From the NCBI RefSeq assembly GCF_023006505.1, contig NZ_JALBGV010000064.1:1-34848 (forward strand): a stretch of 34,848 bases of DNA, given 5' to 3'. Below, in pieces: positions 21,887 through 30,763 of the stretch. The stretch's first letter is position 1. Every line of letters starts with the position of its first letter. The position numbers were made by a program, and so were the translations under genes. The notes beneath the pieces are model-generated. The model ran no database searches and was not told the DNA's origin. It was given only the letters and a program-made list of their open reading frames with translations. This DNA is from Neorhizobium sp. SHOUNA12A. GTDB taxonomy: Bacteria; Pseudomonadota; Alphaproteobacteria; Rhizobiales; Rhizobiaceae.

Positions 21887-24430
21887 ATGCGCGTGCTGGA
21901 GGGGAGTGTGCAGGGCGGGAGCTGGTTAATCGACTTGAAGAGGCGTGAACTGCGCGACTCGTCGGGCAGGCACGTCACCTTGCGCAGGCGCTCCCTCGGA
22001 CTGTTGCTTTACCTCGCCGGAAAGCCCGATCACGTCATCGGGAAAGACGAGCTAGTGGCGGAAAACTGGAGCGGCATTGCGGTAACCGACGATTCCTTGA
22101 CAAAATGCATCTCCGATATCCGTAACGCTCTTGGGCCAGCCCTGCGCGACACCATCCGCACGATTTCCGGTCGCGGCTATATGCTGTCGGGATGGGAAGC
22201 CGACGCGACCGACGAACGTCTGACCTTTCGTGCATTGCCTCACGTCGCCGCACATCCGCGGCGACCCGGCAACCTGGCTTCGGCAAGGCCGCTCATCGGT
22301 CGCGCCGAAGACGTGCGGCGCATTGGCGATCTTCTTGCCCGCAAACGGCTTGTAACGGTGATCGGGGCCGGCGGTGTCGGAAAGACCTCGGCTGCAATTG
22401 CGGCAGCTGGGCTGATTACCGAAAGCTATCCGGATGGTGTCTGGATTGTCGAACTTGGGCCGATACAGTCCGCCGCGTTGATCCCCAGCACCCTTCGTTC
22501 GGCCCTGCGGCTGGAAACGACCGGCGATCATCTCACGGCGGTTCTGGACTTCCTTGCCGACAAATCGATGCTGATCCTCGTTGACAATTGCGAGCATCTG
22601 GTCGAAGCGACGGGCGATGTCGTCGGCTCCATCCTTGCCGCCGCCCCTGGCGTTGGCGTCCTTGCCACCAGCCGCGAGCCGTTAAGGCTTCAAGACGAGC
22701 AGCTCTTTCGCCTCGGCACCCTTCGTTATCCCCCGGAGCCGACATGCACGGCCCCGGAAGCCCTGACCTATCCCGCGGTTGCGCTCCTCGCAGAGCGGGC
22801 GGCGCTGGCGCTGGATGGCTTCGTCCTCGAACAGGAGGATGTGCCGGCAGCGGTGGATATTTGCCGACGGCTCGACGGCATTGCTCTCGCTCTGGTTCTC
22901 GCGGCGGCTCGTTTGGCCGCGATGAGCCTTCAGGACCTAGCCGCGAGCCTCGACCGGCGTTTCGATTTGCTGACAAGCGGCCCACGCCGTTCGGCACAGC
23001 GTCAGCGCACGCTTCGCTCCATGATCGACTGGAGCTACGATATGCTGGCCGCTGATGAGCAGGCCGTCTTTGCCGAACTTGCCGTCTTTGCCGGTCACGC
23101 CTCGATCGAGGATATCGCTGCCGTTTGCCGCGGCGGCGATCATCGCTCCGCGGACGAGGTGCTACTTTCGCTGTTCGACAAATCGCTTGTGATTTCCATT
23201 CGCGATCCTTCGGGACGAACCCGCTACGGATTCTTGGAGACGACCCGCCAATACGCTGCCGAGCGTCTGGACGCGCAGCATTCTCACGCCGCGCGGCTGC
23301 GTCTCGTCAGGCGCATGATCGATATTTTCACTGAAGCGGAAATCGGGATCGAGACTGAGGCAACCATCACGTGGCGAAATCGCTACGCGCCCGGCCTCGA
23401 CAATCTGCGGGCCGCGCTCGCATGGGTGTTCGAACAATCCGGCGAAACGGATCTGGCCATCGCGCTCGCAACGGCATCGGCTCCCTTGTTCGATGAGATG
23501 TCGCTGCTGACGGAGCGCCGCGAATGGATCGACAGGGCAATGAGGGCAGCGACCGGCGAAACGCCACCCTTCCTACTTGGCAAGCTGAACCTGTGGGGCG
23601 CCATGCGTTCAAGCTGGGTCCGTCATTGGGACAAGGAGCTCTCCGGCGAGGCAGCCAGACTGTTCATGGAGGCCGGCGCGTCGTTGTGGCAGGGGCGCGC
23701 ATTGGCAATGGAGGCCGTCGGCTATGGATATGAGGGACGCTGGGACGAGGCTTGGCCCCTTATCACCGCTGGCGAGGCCGCCTTACGGCCACTCGGCCCC
23801 ACACGAGCGCTCTCGGCAACCCTGCGCTATTGGGGAACGATGCTGATCTGGAAGGGCCTACCCCGCGAGGCGGAGCCTTTGATCGATGAAGCGGCCGAAA
23901 TCGCCGCTTCCATCGGCTATCAGTCAGGCTTTGTCCGAGCCCATGTCACGCGAGCGGAGATCGCGTTCGAGCATGACGACGTGCGGGCCGCAATTCGCCT
24001 CTCGGCTGAAGCCGTTGCGACGGCACGCGAAGCCGACGACCTCAACGACCTTGTGCTCGTCGGCACACTTCTGGTTGCCTATCGCCTGATCGGCGGGGAG
24101 ATTGCCAAAAATCGAGAAGACCTCCTTGATCTCTTCGATATGGATCAACGTCTCGGCGACGTTGCTTTGATCCGGACACATATCGAACTCGCCGCCTTCT
24201 ATCTTGCGTTGAACGGCGACTTAACGAACGCTGCCCTGCTTGCCCACTATGCAAAGCGTACCAACGATCGTCCGCAGGAGGAAGCCGAGCGGTTCGAACG
24301 CGTCATCCGCAGCAAGACCGCCGACCTTCTTTCCGCACTGTCAGATAGCCAACCGACCGGGGATAGACCCGTCGAACGCTGGACAGTCAGGAACGCGACT
24401 GCACACGCGATCCGGCTGCTTCAACGCTGA
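21887..24430 (+). CDS. Winged-helix STAND ATPase regulator with helical-repeat C-terminus
   Basis: This 847-residue protein has three parts. Residues 10-103 are an OmpR-type winged helix (L-R-R-R-S-L-G-L-L-L-Y-L-A, T-D-D-S-L-T-K-C-I-S-D-I-R, I-S-G-R-G-Y-M-L). Residues about 135-420 are a STAND/NB-ARC-like ATPase with Walker A G160-A-G-G-V-G-K-T-S168, Walker B L-I-L-V-D233-N-C-E-H, and T-S-R-E-P-L-R. The rest is an alpha-helical, TPR-like region with repeated A-x-x-L pairs. Such COG3903-type proteins are thought to bind a ligand or partner with the repeats, oligomerise with ATP and switch transcription. GAGG precedes the ATG. It diverges from the DUF1127/LysE operon, its likely target. Confidence 0.88.
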   Translation: MRVLEGSVQGGSWLIDLKRRELRDSSGRHVTLRRRSLGLLLYLAGKPDHVIGKDELVAENWSGIAVTDDSLTKCISDIRNALGPALRDTIRTISGRGYMLSGWEADATDERLTFRALPHVAAHPRRPGNLASARPLIGRAEDVRRIGDLLARKRLVTVIGAGGVGKTSAAIAAAGLITESYPDGVWIVELGPIQSAALIPSTLRSALRLETTGDHLTAVLDFLADKSMLILVDNCEHLVEATGDVVGSILAAAPGVGVLATSREPLRLQDEQLFRLGTLRYPPEPTCTAPEALTYPAVALLAERAALALDGFVLEQEDVPAAVDICRRLDGIALALVLAAARLAAMSLQDLAASLDRRFDLLTSGPRRSAQRQRTLRSMIDWSYDMLAADEQAVFAELAVFAGHASIEDIAAVCRGGDHRSADEVLLSLFDKSLVISIRDPSGRTRYGFLETTRQYAAERLDAQHSHAARLRLVRRMIDIFTEAEIGIETEATITWRNRYAPGLDNLRAALAWVFEQSGETDLAIALATASAPLFDEMSLLTERREWIDRAMRAATGETPPFLLGKLNLWGAMRSSWVRHWDKELSGEAARLFMEAGASLWQGRALAMEAVGYGYEGRWDEAWPLITAGEAALRPLGPTRALSATLRYWGTMLIWKGLPREAEPLIDEAAEIAASIGYQSGFVRAHVTRAEIAFEHDDVRAAIRLSAEAVATAREADDLNDLVLVGTLLVAYRLIGGEIAKNREDLLDLFDMDQRLGDVALIRTHIELAAFYLALNGDLTNAALLAHYAKRTNDRPQEEAERFERVIRSKTADLLSALSDSQPTGDRPVERWTVRNATAHAIRLLQR

Positions 24431-25073
24431 AGATTTCAGAATCGTTTCCGTTTGGCTTCCGGACTGGCTGGCAGACGCTCCACTATCGTCAATGAGACAA
24501 GAAACAATTCATGGATTGGCGAGCATGCGTGGAGCACGAAAAGGACATGACCACAAACTAACCATGCTCAAATCGGCTGTGGAACGATTGAGCATCCGAC
24601 GCTTCATCAAAGATGTCGGCCTGGCTGACGAATTCGAGCACGATGCCGTAGGCTGTGGGTCGGAAGCAGCGGACATCTTCGTCGATGCCTCGGGCGTCCG
24701 GCAGCATTTCATCACGAATATGGGCAAGGATTTTACGGTTCGATGGGCTTGGGACTTACTGGAAACTCGTGTGGAGGGCGACACTGGCTGTTTTTTTCCA
24801 ACGGCAAAGCGTTTGTCGGCAGTTTAGAGGGCGAAACCGGTTTCCCCTTCCGAATGTCTGGCGTCTTAAGCTGGCGTTGCGGTGAATGGCATTGGCGTAT
24901 GCTGCACGCCTCCGAACCCGTCGGTTGAGCGCGGGGCTTGACCCGAGGATCCAGCATCCGCACCGCCAGCCCATGGCTCCTCGGGTCAAGCCCGAGGACG
25001 ACGTCGAGTATGTTGCGAGGTGCCTGCAGTCCAAGGGCAGTGGCCTGTGCCACCGCCCTTATTTTATAGCGCC
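24431..25073. other. Gene-poor end of islet
   Basis: No gene is supported in these 643 bases. An open frame continues in another phase to 24827, and the opposite strand is partly open too, but neither has a ribosome binding site or a recognisable domain. Decayed coding sequence is possible between about 24490 and 24830. The right end contains a large palindromic intergenic repeat at 24934-24993, followed by the 3' end of opgC. Confidence 0.45.
24934..24993. repeat. Palindromic intergenic repeat
   Basis: Two perfect 16-base arms, GGGCTTGACCCGAGGA (24934-24949) and TCCTCGGGTCAAGCCC (24978-24993), surround a 28-base centre. The text TCCTCGGGTCAAGCCCGAGGA is familiar from dispersed intergenic palindromes of Rhizobiales genomes. 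It lies between the convergent regulator and opgC and could also slow transcription from either side. A T-run is lacking, so it is not listed as a terminator. Confidence 0.8.
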
Positions 25074-25177
25074 TTACCGAATGATCATCTGCTGCGGTGC
25101 GCCGGGTTTTGCCGGCTGCTGCACCTTGACCGGAGCCGGTTCCGCTGTGCCGAACAGCTTGTCGCGTTCGCGCCACA
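25074..25177 (+). repeat. Direct repeat, right copy (inside opgC)
   Basis: This is the partner of 20243-20346, comprising the stop codon and last 34 codons of the intact opgC gene. It has the same orientation and five mismatches. Confidence 0.9.
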
Positions 25178-26309
25178 GGGCTGGCAGCGACAGCAGCGCG
25201 ATCGAGACCAGCGCAATCGCGGTCTTGGTGAACTCGTTGAGCTCCGGCGTCCGTCCGTCGAAATAATAGACGAAATAGACGATCGCGACGTGCCACACAT
25301 AGACATAAAGCGAGTGGCGGCCCAGCAGCTGCAGGTACTTGATCGAGAACACCCAGGTGACCGCACCGGCAATGCGGCGCACCCATTCGTCCCTGTGCTT
25401 CGGGCCGGCGACGATCAGCCAGGTAACGAGCATGGCGACGGCCGCAAAGTTCAGAAGATAGACCGGACCGAAATCGGCGCGGATTTCCATCGAGGCGAAC
25501 TTGCCGATCATGTGCGGCGGCATCAGCTCATGCGCGGTGATCAGACGCAGCGGCAGGAAGAAGAGAACCATCAGCAGCGCCACCTTCGGGATGAACGTAT
25601 TGTCTGGCGACAGGATGTTGCTCCACTTGATCTTGCCGGCCGAGGTCAGCGCGCCGAGCACGAGGCCCGAATAGAACACGACCTGCCAGCCGAGCAGGTT
25701 GAACGACACGCGGATGCCCTGGTCGTCCGCACCCATGACCAGATCGTTGAGCGGCGTCGTGGCGATCTGCTGCAGGCCGAGCTGGGCCGTCATCCACAGG
25801 ATCACCGAACCGGCCACCACATAATGCCACTTGTCCTCCAGCACGAGCTTCACCAGCATCGGCGCGAAGAGCATGTAGACGATATACTGGGGCAGGATAT
25901 CCATGAAGGTCGGCTGGTAGAGGAAGGTCGCGATCGCAGCGAGGCGCAGCGGGTCGTCGAAGGTCGTGTAACCCAGCCAGTTGAACCAGATCGAATAGGC
26001 GCCCGGCAAAAGCATCTGCGCGACCAGCACAACCAGCACGATGCCCATCGCATAACGATAAAGCTCGAATGCGCGGTTGTAGATGGCCGTGCGGCCGGCC
26101 GCATAACCGTTCTTCAGCATCTTCTTGGCATAGACCATGCCGATCAGCAGGCCGGACAGGAAAACGAAGCCCTGGGCGTCTTCAACGAAGGCGAGCTGAT
26201 TGTGGTTGATCTTCACCAGAAGATAGCCGCCAGCAAAGATCAGATGGTTGAGAACCATGAAAACGAGGAAATATCCTCGCATACCATCAATAATATCAAA
26301 GCGTTTCAT
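25074..26309 (-). CDS. opgC: OpgC-domain membrane protein
   Basis: This 411-residue integral membrane protein of the OpgC family has about ten hydrophobic helices. It begins with the family block R-F-D-I-I-D-G-M-R-G-Y-F-L, and an H-N-Q-L-A-F-V-E-D-A-Q-G-F-V-F-L-S-G segment follows the first loop. The tail after the last helix (W-R-E-R-D onward) is hydrophilic and proline/glutamine-rich. OpgC of Rhodobacter adds succinyl groups to osmoregulated periplasmic glucans, and a similar acyl transfer to cyclic glucans or other envelope polymers is likely. The last 104 bases are duplicated at 20243-20346. Nothing upstream suggests an operon with the histidine kinase gene 198 bases away on the same strand. 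Confidence 0.88.
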   Translation of the reverse strand: MKRFDIIDGMRGYFLVFMVLNHLIFAGGYLLVKINHNQLAFVEDAQGFVFLSGLLIGMVYAKKMLKNGYAAGRTAIYNRAFELYRYAMGIVLVVLVAQMLLPGAYSIWFNWLGYTTFDDPLRLAAIATFLYQPTFMDILPQYIVYMLFAPMLVKLVLEDKWHYVVAGSVILWMTAQLGLQQIATTPLNDLVMGADDQGIRVSFNLLGWQVVFYSGLVLGALTSAGKIKWSNILSPDNTFIPKVALLMVLFFLPLRLITAHELMPPHMIGKFASMEIRADFGPVYLLNFAAVAMLVTWLIVAGPKHRDEWVRRIAGAVTWVFSIKYLQLLGRHSLYVYVWHVAIVYFVYYFDGRTPELNEFTKTAIALVSIALLSLPALWRERDKLFGTAEPAPVKVQQPAKPGAPQQMIIR

Positions 26310-26507
26310 CGGTCGCGGTCTCCGTCTTTGCCGGTGCCGATGGGGCTTTCGCCTTTCGGTCCGTAAGGCCTCTGCGGGCCAGGATGTACGCGGCTAAACG
26401 CGGCAAAAAGCGGGACAGTTCCAGCCCTATTTGAGCGTTTAGACCTTATCTACCGTAAACTGTCCGTGATGACTCCGCGATGAACGCCGGGTTGGGTGAG
26501 GTTCACA

Positions 26508-29500
26508 CTATTCAGCAGCGACGCGTTTGAGGCCTGCAACCTGCGTGAGGTACGCTCGCATGGCCGCCGGCTTTACCGGCTTGTGCTGCACGCCGATGTC
26601 GTGACGCTCCGCCTCGGCGCGGACTTCGGGCGTGCGATCGGCGGTGATGATCAGCGCGGGGATATCGGCCTGGTATCCGGCGCGCAGTTTCAGGACAGCC
26701 TCGATGCCGTTGCCGTCGTCGAGATGGTAATCGGCGATGATGATTTCCGGCGGCGGTTCGTGGCGGTCGACGATGTCGTCGAGAGCGGCGAGCGAGTCCG
26801 CCTGGCCGACGGTGCAGCCCCAGCCGGTGATCAGCAGCGCCATGCCCTCGAGGATCCGCGGTTCGTTGTCGATGCAGAGCACCCGGAGCCCGTTCAGCGG
26901 CTGCGAGCGCTTGCGGCGCTCCAATTGGTCAGCGGCCTGGACTGCCTGCGATGCGGTCAGGTCCATCGGCACCTGGACCCGGAAGGCGGTGCCTCGCCCG
27001 GGCGTTGAGGCGAGCTGGACCGGATGGTTGAGCACCCGCGAGATGCGGTCGACGATCGACAGGCCGAGACCGAGGCCGGCCGCGGTCTTCGCACCCTCGT
27101 CCAGCCGGGCGAATTCCTTGAACACGGTGCGGAATTTCGAGGGTGGGATGCCGATACCGGAATCGAGCACCTCGATCACCACCTGGTCGCCCCGCCGGCG
27201 CGCGCCGATCAGCACCTTGCCGTCGATCGTGTATTTGATGGCGTTGGAGACGAGGTTCTGCACCAGCCGGCGCAGCAGGTTGGCATCCGAACGCACCTTC
27301 AGCGATGTCGGCATGACCACGAATTCCAGGTCCTTCTCGCGGGCCATCGGCGCATAGTCGGTCTCGATGCGTTTCAAGAGGTCTTCGAGCGGCACCGAGG
27401 TGAAGCGCGGCTTCATGGCTCCGGTATCGAGCCTCGATATGTCGAGCACGGCGCCGAGGATCGCCTCGACGGATTCCAGCGCGGAATCGATATTGCGCAC
27501 CAGCGAACCGTTGTTGTCGGAGGCGCCGAGCCGCTCGACCAGCGCCGAGGAATAAAGCCGGGCGGCGTTGAGCGGCTGCAGGATGTCGTGGCCGGCGGCC
27601 GCGAAGAACCGGGTCTTGCCGATATTGGCCTCGTCGGCGGATGCCTGGGCCTCGGCAAGCTCCTTATTGACGCGGGTGAGCTCGGCGGTGCGTTCGCCGA
27701 CCCGCTGTTCGAGCGTCTCGTTTGCCTGCTTCAGCGCCTGGTCTGCGGCGACACGATCGGAAATGTCGGTAAAGGTCGCGACGATGCCCTTGTCGGGCAT
27801 GGCGTTGGAGCGAACCTCGATGATCCGCTCGCCGCCGTTCAGCACCAGCGAGAAGGGGGCGTCGAGCGTCTGGAACTTACGGATCACCTCCGCCTGCTCG
27901 ACTGCCGCGAGATCGCCCCGCTCCGAAAGGATGGCGACCATGTCGGCCAGCGGAAAGCCGACCTGGCCGACCTGTTCCGGCAGATCCAGCAGATTGCGGA
28001 AGCGCCGGTTCCAGATGGTCAGGCGTTCGGAACTGTCGAACACGGCAATGCCCTGATCCATCTGCGAAAGCGCCGTCTGCAGCATGTCCTGGTTATATTG
28101 CAGCGCCTCGCTTGCCTGGTCGAGCAGCCAGGCGGTGTCGGAATTGGTGTCCTCGGCCTTCTGCAGGATCAGCGACAGCACCAGCCGGGCGGAGGACGAG
28201 CCGATCGCGCTGCCGAGCAGCTGCTCGGAGAAATGGATCATCGCCATGTCGGCGGGCTGGTCGTCGCTGAACTTGCGGCCGGCGGTCTTTTCGTAATTGG
28301 AGAAGGACCGCCGCATCCGCTCTTCGCCGAGATACCGGGCGATTGCGGTCTTCAGATCGCCGACACCGACGCGGGTCTTCAAGCCGCGCGTGGCAAATTG
28401 CGAGCGTAGATGCCTTTTGACGAAGATGCCGGCCTGGATGCGCTCGACCGGACGCGGATTGCGCGACAGCGATCCCAGCACGAAGGCGAGAATGTTGAGC
28501 GTCAGGCTGAAGATCGTCGCGTTGACCAACGGGTCCGTCTGCGGCCCGGAGAAGATGCCGGTGCCGGGGAACAGGAAATTGAGGACGGCCGTCGCCACAT
28601 GGGAATTGTCAGGGCCGCCAAGGCTTGGCACGAACAGCAGATAGGCCCAGGCAAGGAAACCGAAGGACATGCCGAGGATTGCGCCGCGGGCATTGGCACG
28701 GCGCCAGACGAGGCCGCCGAGGAGGGCGGGAGCCACCTGCGCGATCGCCGCGAACGCCAGAAGTCCGATGGAGGCAAGGCCGGACTGGCTGTCGGCCATG
28801 CGGTAATAGGCATAACCGAGGATCAGAACGCCGAAGATCGCAACCCGGCGGATGTTCAGCAGCGTGCGGGTAAAATCGGAGCGCTGGCCGGAGCGTGCCG
28901 CCATCAGCCGTTGTCTGAGGAAGATCGGGATGATGATGTCGTTCGACACCATGATCGAAAGCGCCACGGATTCCATGATGACCATGGCGGTGGCGGCGGA
29001 AAAGCCGCCGATGAAGGCGATCAGCGAAACGACCTTCAGCTCGCCGGCGAGCGGCAACGTCAGCACGTAAAGGTCGGCGTCGCCGGTGCCGCCGAAGGTG
29101 ATCAGCCCGGCCATGGCCACCGGCAGCACGAAAATGTTGATGGCGATCAGGTAGAGCGGCAGAAGCGCGCTCGCCACCTTGCGCTCCTTCGTCGTGCGGT
29201 TCTCGACCACGGTCACATGGAACTGCCGCGGCAGCATGATGATCGCAAACGCCGACAGCGCGATCAGAATCAGCCAGCGGCTGATCGGCGTCTCATAGGC
29301 GAGCGCCGAACCGACCAGCATGTTTTCCGATGCCTTGGCAAGCAGGTCGGACGGGCCGTCAAACAGGATGAAGAACACCGAAAAGCCGACCGTCGCAAAG
29401 GCGAACAGCTTGACCACCGATTCCATGGCGACGGCCAGGATCAGCCCGTCCTGGTGTTCCGTCGCATCCGTGTGGCGGGTGCCGAAGATGACGGCGAAAC

Positions 29501-30023
29501 AGGCCATCATCAGCGTGACGATCAGCGCCAGGTCGATGAAATAGAGGTTGCCGCTGCCGATGCCGTAGTCCGACGGATTGACCATGGCGGCGACCGAGCT
29601 CGACACCGCTTTCAGCTGCAGCGCGATATAGGGCACGGCACCGACCAGGGCGATGATCGCGACGATCATCGCGACGGTGGAATTCTTGCCGTAGCGGGCG
29701 GCGATGAAATCGGCGACCGATGTCAGCTTCTCGGCCTTGGCAAGCTCGACGATCCGCCGGATGATCGGCATCCCGAGTGTGAAGGCGAGGATCGGGCCGA
29801 TATAGATGCCGGTGAACTCCAGCCCCTTCTGCGAGGCGAGCCCGACGCCGCCAAAATAGGTCCAGGAGGTGCAGTAGATCGCAAGGCTCAGCGCATAGAC
29901 GATCGGCCGGCCGTTCTTCGGCACGCCGAAGACACGGCTTCGCCGGTCGCCGTAACTCGCCACCGCAAACAGCAGCAGGATATAGGCGAAAGCCGAAACG
30001 AAAATGACCCAGCCAGGAAGCAT
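26508..30023 (-). CDS. SSSF-type hybrid histidine kinase/response regulator
   Basis: This 1171-residue inner-membrane protein begins with a sodium:solute symporter domain of about 13 helices (residues 1-520; C-T-S-W-T-Y-F-G-G-V-G-L-A near 51-63). A linker leads to a PAS domain (about 650-755, D-Q-G-I-A-V-F-D), then a coiled coil. The HisKA domain has H812 in A-A-G-H-D-I-L-Q-P-L-N, and the HATPase domain has N927 in L-V-S-N-A-I-K-Y-T, D-S-G-I-G-I and G-L-G-L-G-L. The receiver domain carries D1098 in I-I-A-D-Y-H-L-D-D. The plan matches MxtR/CbrA-like kinases that couple a transporter-like sensor to phosphorelay. The ATG at 30023 with GGAGGAG is chosen over the one 30 bases earlier. No separate regulator adjoins it. 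Confidence 0.92.
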   Translation of the reverse strand: MLPGWVIFVSAFAYILLLFAVASYGDRRSRVFGVPKNGRPIVYALSLAIYCTSWTYFGGVGLASQKGLEFTGIYIGPILAFTLGMPIIRRIVELAKAEKLTSVADFIAARYGKNSTVAMIVAIIALVGAVPYIALQLKAVSSSVAAMVNPSDYGIGSGNLYFIDLALIVTLMMACFAVIFGTRHTDATEHQDGLILAVAMESVVKLFAFATVGFSVFFILFDGPSDLLAKASENMLVGSALAYETPISRWLILIALSAFAIIMLPRQFHVTVVENRTTKERKVASALLPLYLIAINIFVLPVAMAGLITFGGTGDADLYVLTLPLAGELKVVSLIAFIGGFSAATAMVIMESVALSIMVSNDIIIPIFLRQRLMAARSGQRSDFTRTLLNIRRVAIFGVLILGYAYYRMADSQSGLASIGLLAFAAIAQVAPALLGGLVWRRANARGAILGMSFGFLAWAYLLFVPSLGGPDNSHVATAVLNFLFPGTGIFSGPQTDPLVNATIFSLTLNILAFVLGSLSRNPRPVERIQAGIFVKRHLRSQFATRGLKTRVGVGDLKTAIARYLGEERMRRSFSNYEKTAGRKFSDDQPADMAMIHFSEQLLGSAIGSSSARLVLSLILQKAEDTNSDTAWLLDQASEALQYNQDMLQTALSQMDQGIAVFDSSERLTIWNRRFRNLLDLPEQVGQVGFPLADMVAILSERGDLAAVEQAEVIRKFQTLDAPFSLVLNGGERIIEVRSNAMPDKGIVATFTDISDRVAADQALKQANETLEQRVGERTAELTRVNKELAEAQASADEANIGKTRFFAAAGHDILQPLNAARLYSSALVERLGASDNNGSLVRNIDSALESVEAILGAVLDISRLDTGAMKPRFTSVPLEDLLKRIETDYAPMAREKDLEFVVMPTSLKVRSDANLLRRLVQNLVSNAIKYTIDGKVLIGARRRGDQVVIEVLDSGIGIPPSKFRTVFKEFARLDEGAKTAAGLGLGLSIVDRISRVLNHPVQLASTPGRGTAFRVQVPMDLTASQAVQAADQLERRKRSQPLNGLRVLCIDNEPRILEGMALLITGWGCTVGQADSLAALDDIVDRHEPPPEIIIADYHLDDGNGIEAVLKLRAGYQADIPALIITADRTPEVRAEAERHDIGVQHKPVKPAAMRAYLTQVAGLKRVAAE

Positions 30024-30214
30024 TGCTCCTCCGCAAAGAGCTTCATGGCTCAAACATTAGGGGAAAAGCATGCGCTTGGAAATCAGGGGGCCTCTCGGCA
30101 AAAAGTCCAATAGACGATCGTATTTAAGCCTGCGGCGGGCGCCGTCTTTTCACATCCGCAGAAAGCGCTATGTTGCGTTTTACCGAAACTGAAAAGCCAT
30201 GGGGGATATTGGCG

Positions 30215-30646
30215 ATGTCAATGATCAGCGAATTCCGTTCTTTTATTGCCAAGGGCAATGTCGTCGATCTTGCGGTCGGTATCATCATCGGCGCGGCTTT
30301 CACGGGCATCGTAAAATCGTTGGTCGATGACATCGTGATGCCAATCGTCGGCGCGATCACCGGTGGCGGCTTCGATTTCTCGAATTACTTTCTGCCGCTC
30401 TCGAGCGCGGTCACAGCGTCGTCACTCGCCGCTGCCCGAGAACAGGGTGCGGTCTTTGCCTATGGCAACTTCATCACCGTTCTCATCAATTTCGTGATCC
30501 TGGCGTTCATCATCTTCCTGATGGTGAAGGCCGTGAACAAGATGCGCCTGGCCGACGAGAAGAAGTCGGCCGACGAGACGCCGGCTCCGCCACCGGCAGA
30601 TATCCAGCTGCTGACCGAAATCCGCGACCTGCTGAAGGCAAAGTGA
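30215..30646 (+). CDS. mscL: Large-conductance mechanosensitive channel MscL
   Basis: This 143-residue protein starts M-S-M-I-S-E-F-R-S-F-I-A-K-G-N-V-V-D-L-A-V-G and has the conserved pore helix I-I-I-G-A-A-F. A periplasmic loop, a second helix (I-T-V-L-I-N-F-V-I-L-A-F-I-I-F) and a charged cytoplasmic helix ending in D-L-L-K-A-K follow. It forms a homopentameric inner-membrane pore that opens on hypo-osmotic shock. The frame is open from 30170, but the ATG at 30215 has GGGGGA 8 bases upstream and begins at the usual residue. It stands alone between divergent and downstream genes. Confidence 0.95.
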   Translation: MSMISEFRSFIAKGNVVDLAVGIIIGAAFTGIVKSLVDDIVMPIVGAITGGGFDFSNYFLPLSSAVTASSLAAAREQGAVFAYGNFITVLINFVILAFIIFLMVKAVNKMRLADEKKSADETPAPPPADIQLLTEIRDLLKAK

Positions 30647-30763
30647 TCTTTTGATCACGCCCGTCGAATTCATCAGCGGAATCGATCCCTGCGTCACGGA
30701 TTATCATGGGATTCCGAGGCTTTCCTGCGCTAAAGAAGTGGGAAACAGCCCCGAGGGAATTCC

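Noticed and set aside
24492..24827. Possible gene in the phase left open after the STAND regulator
   Set aside because: There is no ribosome binding site or known domain, and the opposite strand is equally open; it is listed only as possible decayed sequence.
28410..30113. Long open frame (567 codons) on the strand opposite the histidine kinase
   Set aside because: It is antisense to a gene with clear domains, and its translation is rich in D, R, H, G and Q with no motif, as expected from GC-rich codon bias in the opposite strand.
30643..30658. GTGATC-TTTT-GATCAC hairpin at the mscL stop codon
   Set aside because: The stem is only 6 bp, contains the stop codon and has no T-run after it; too weak to call a terminator.
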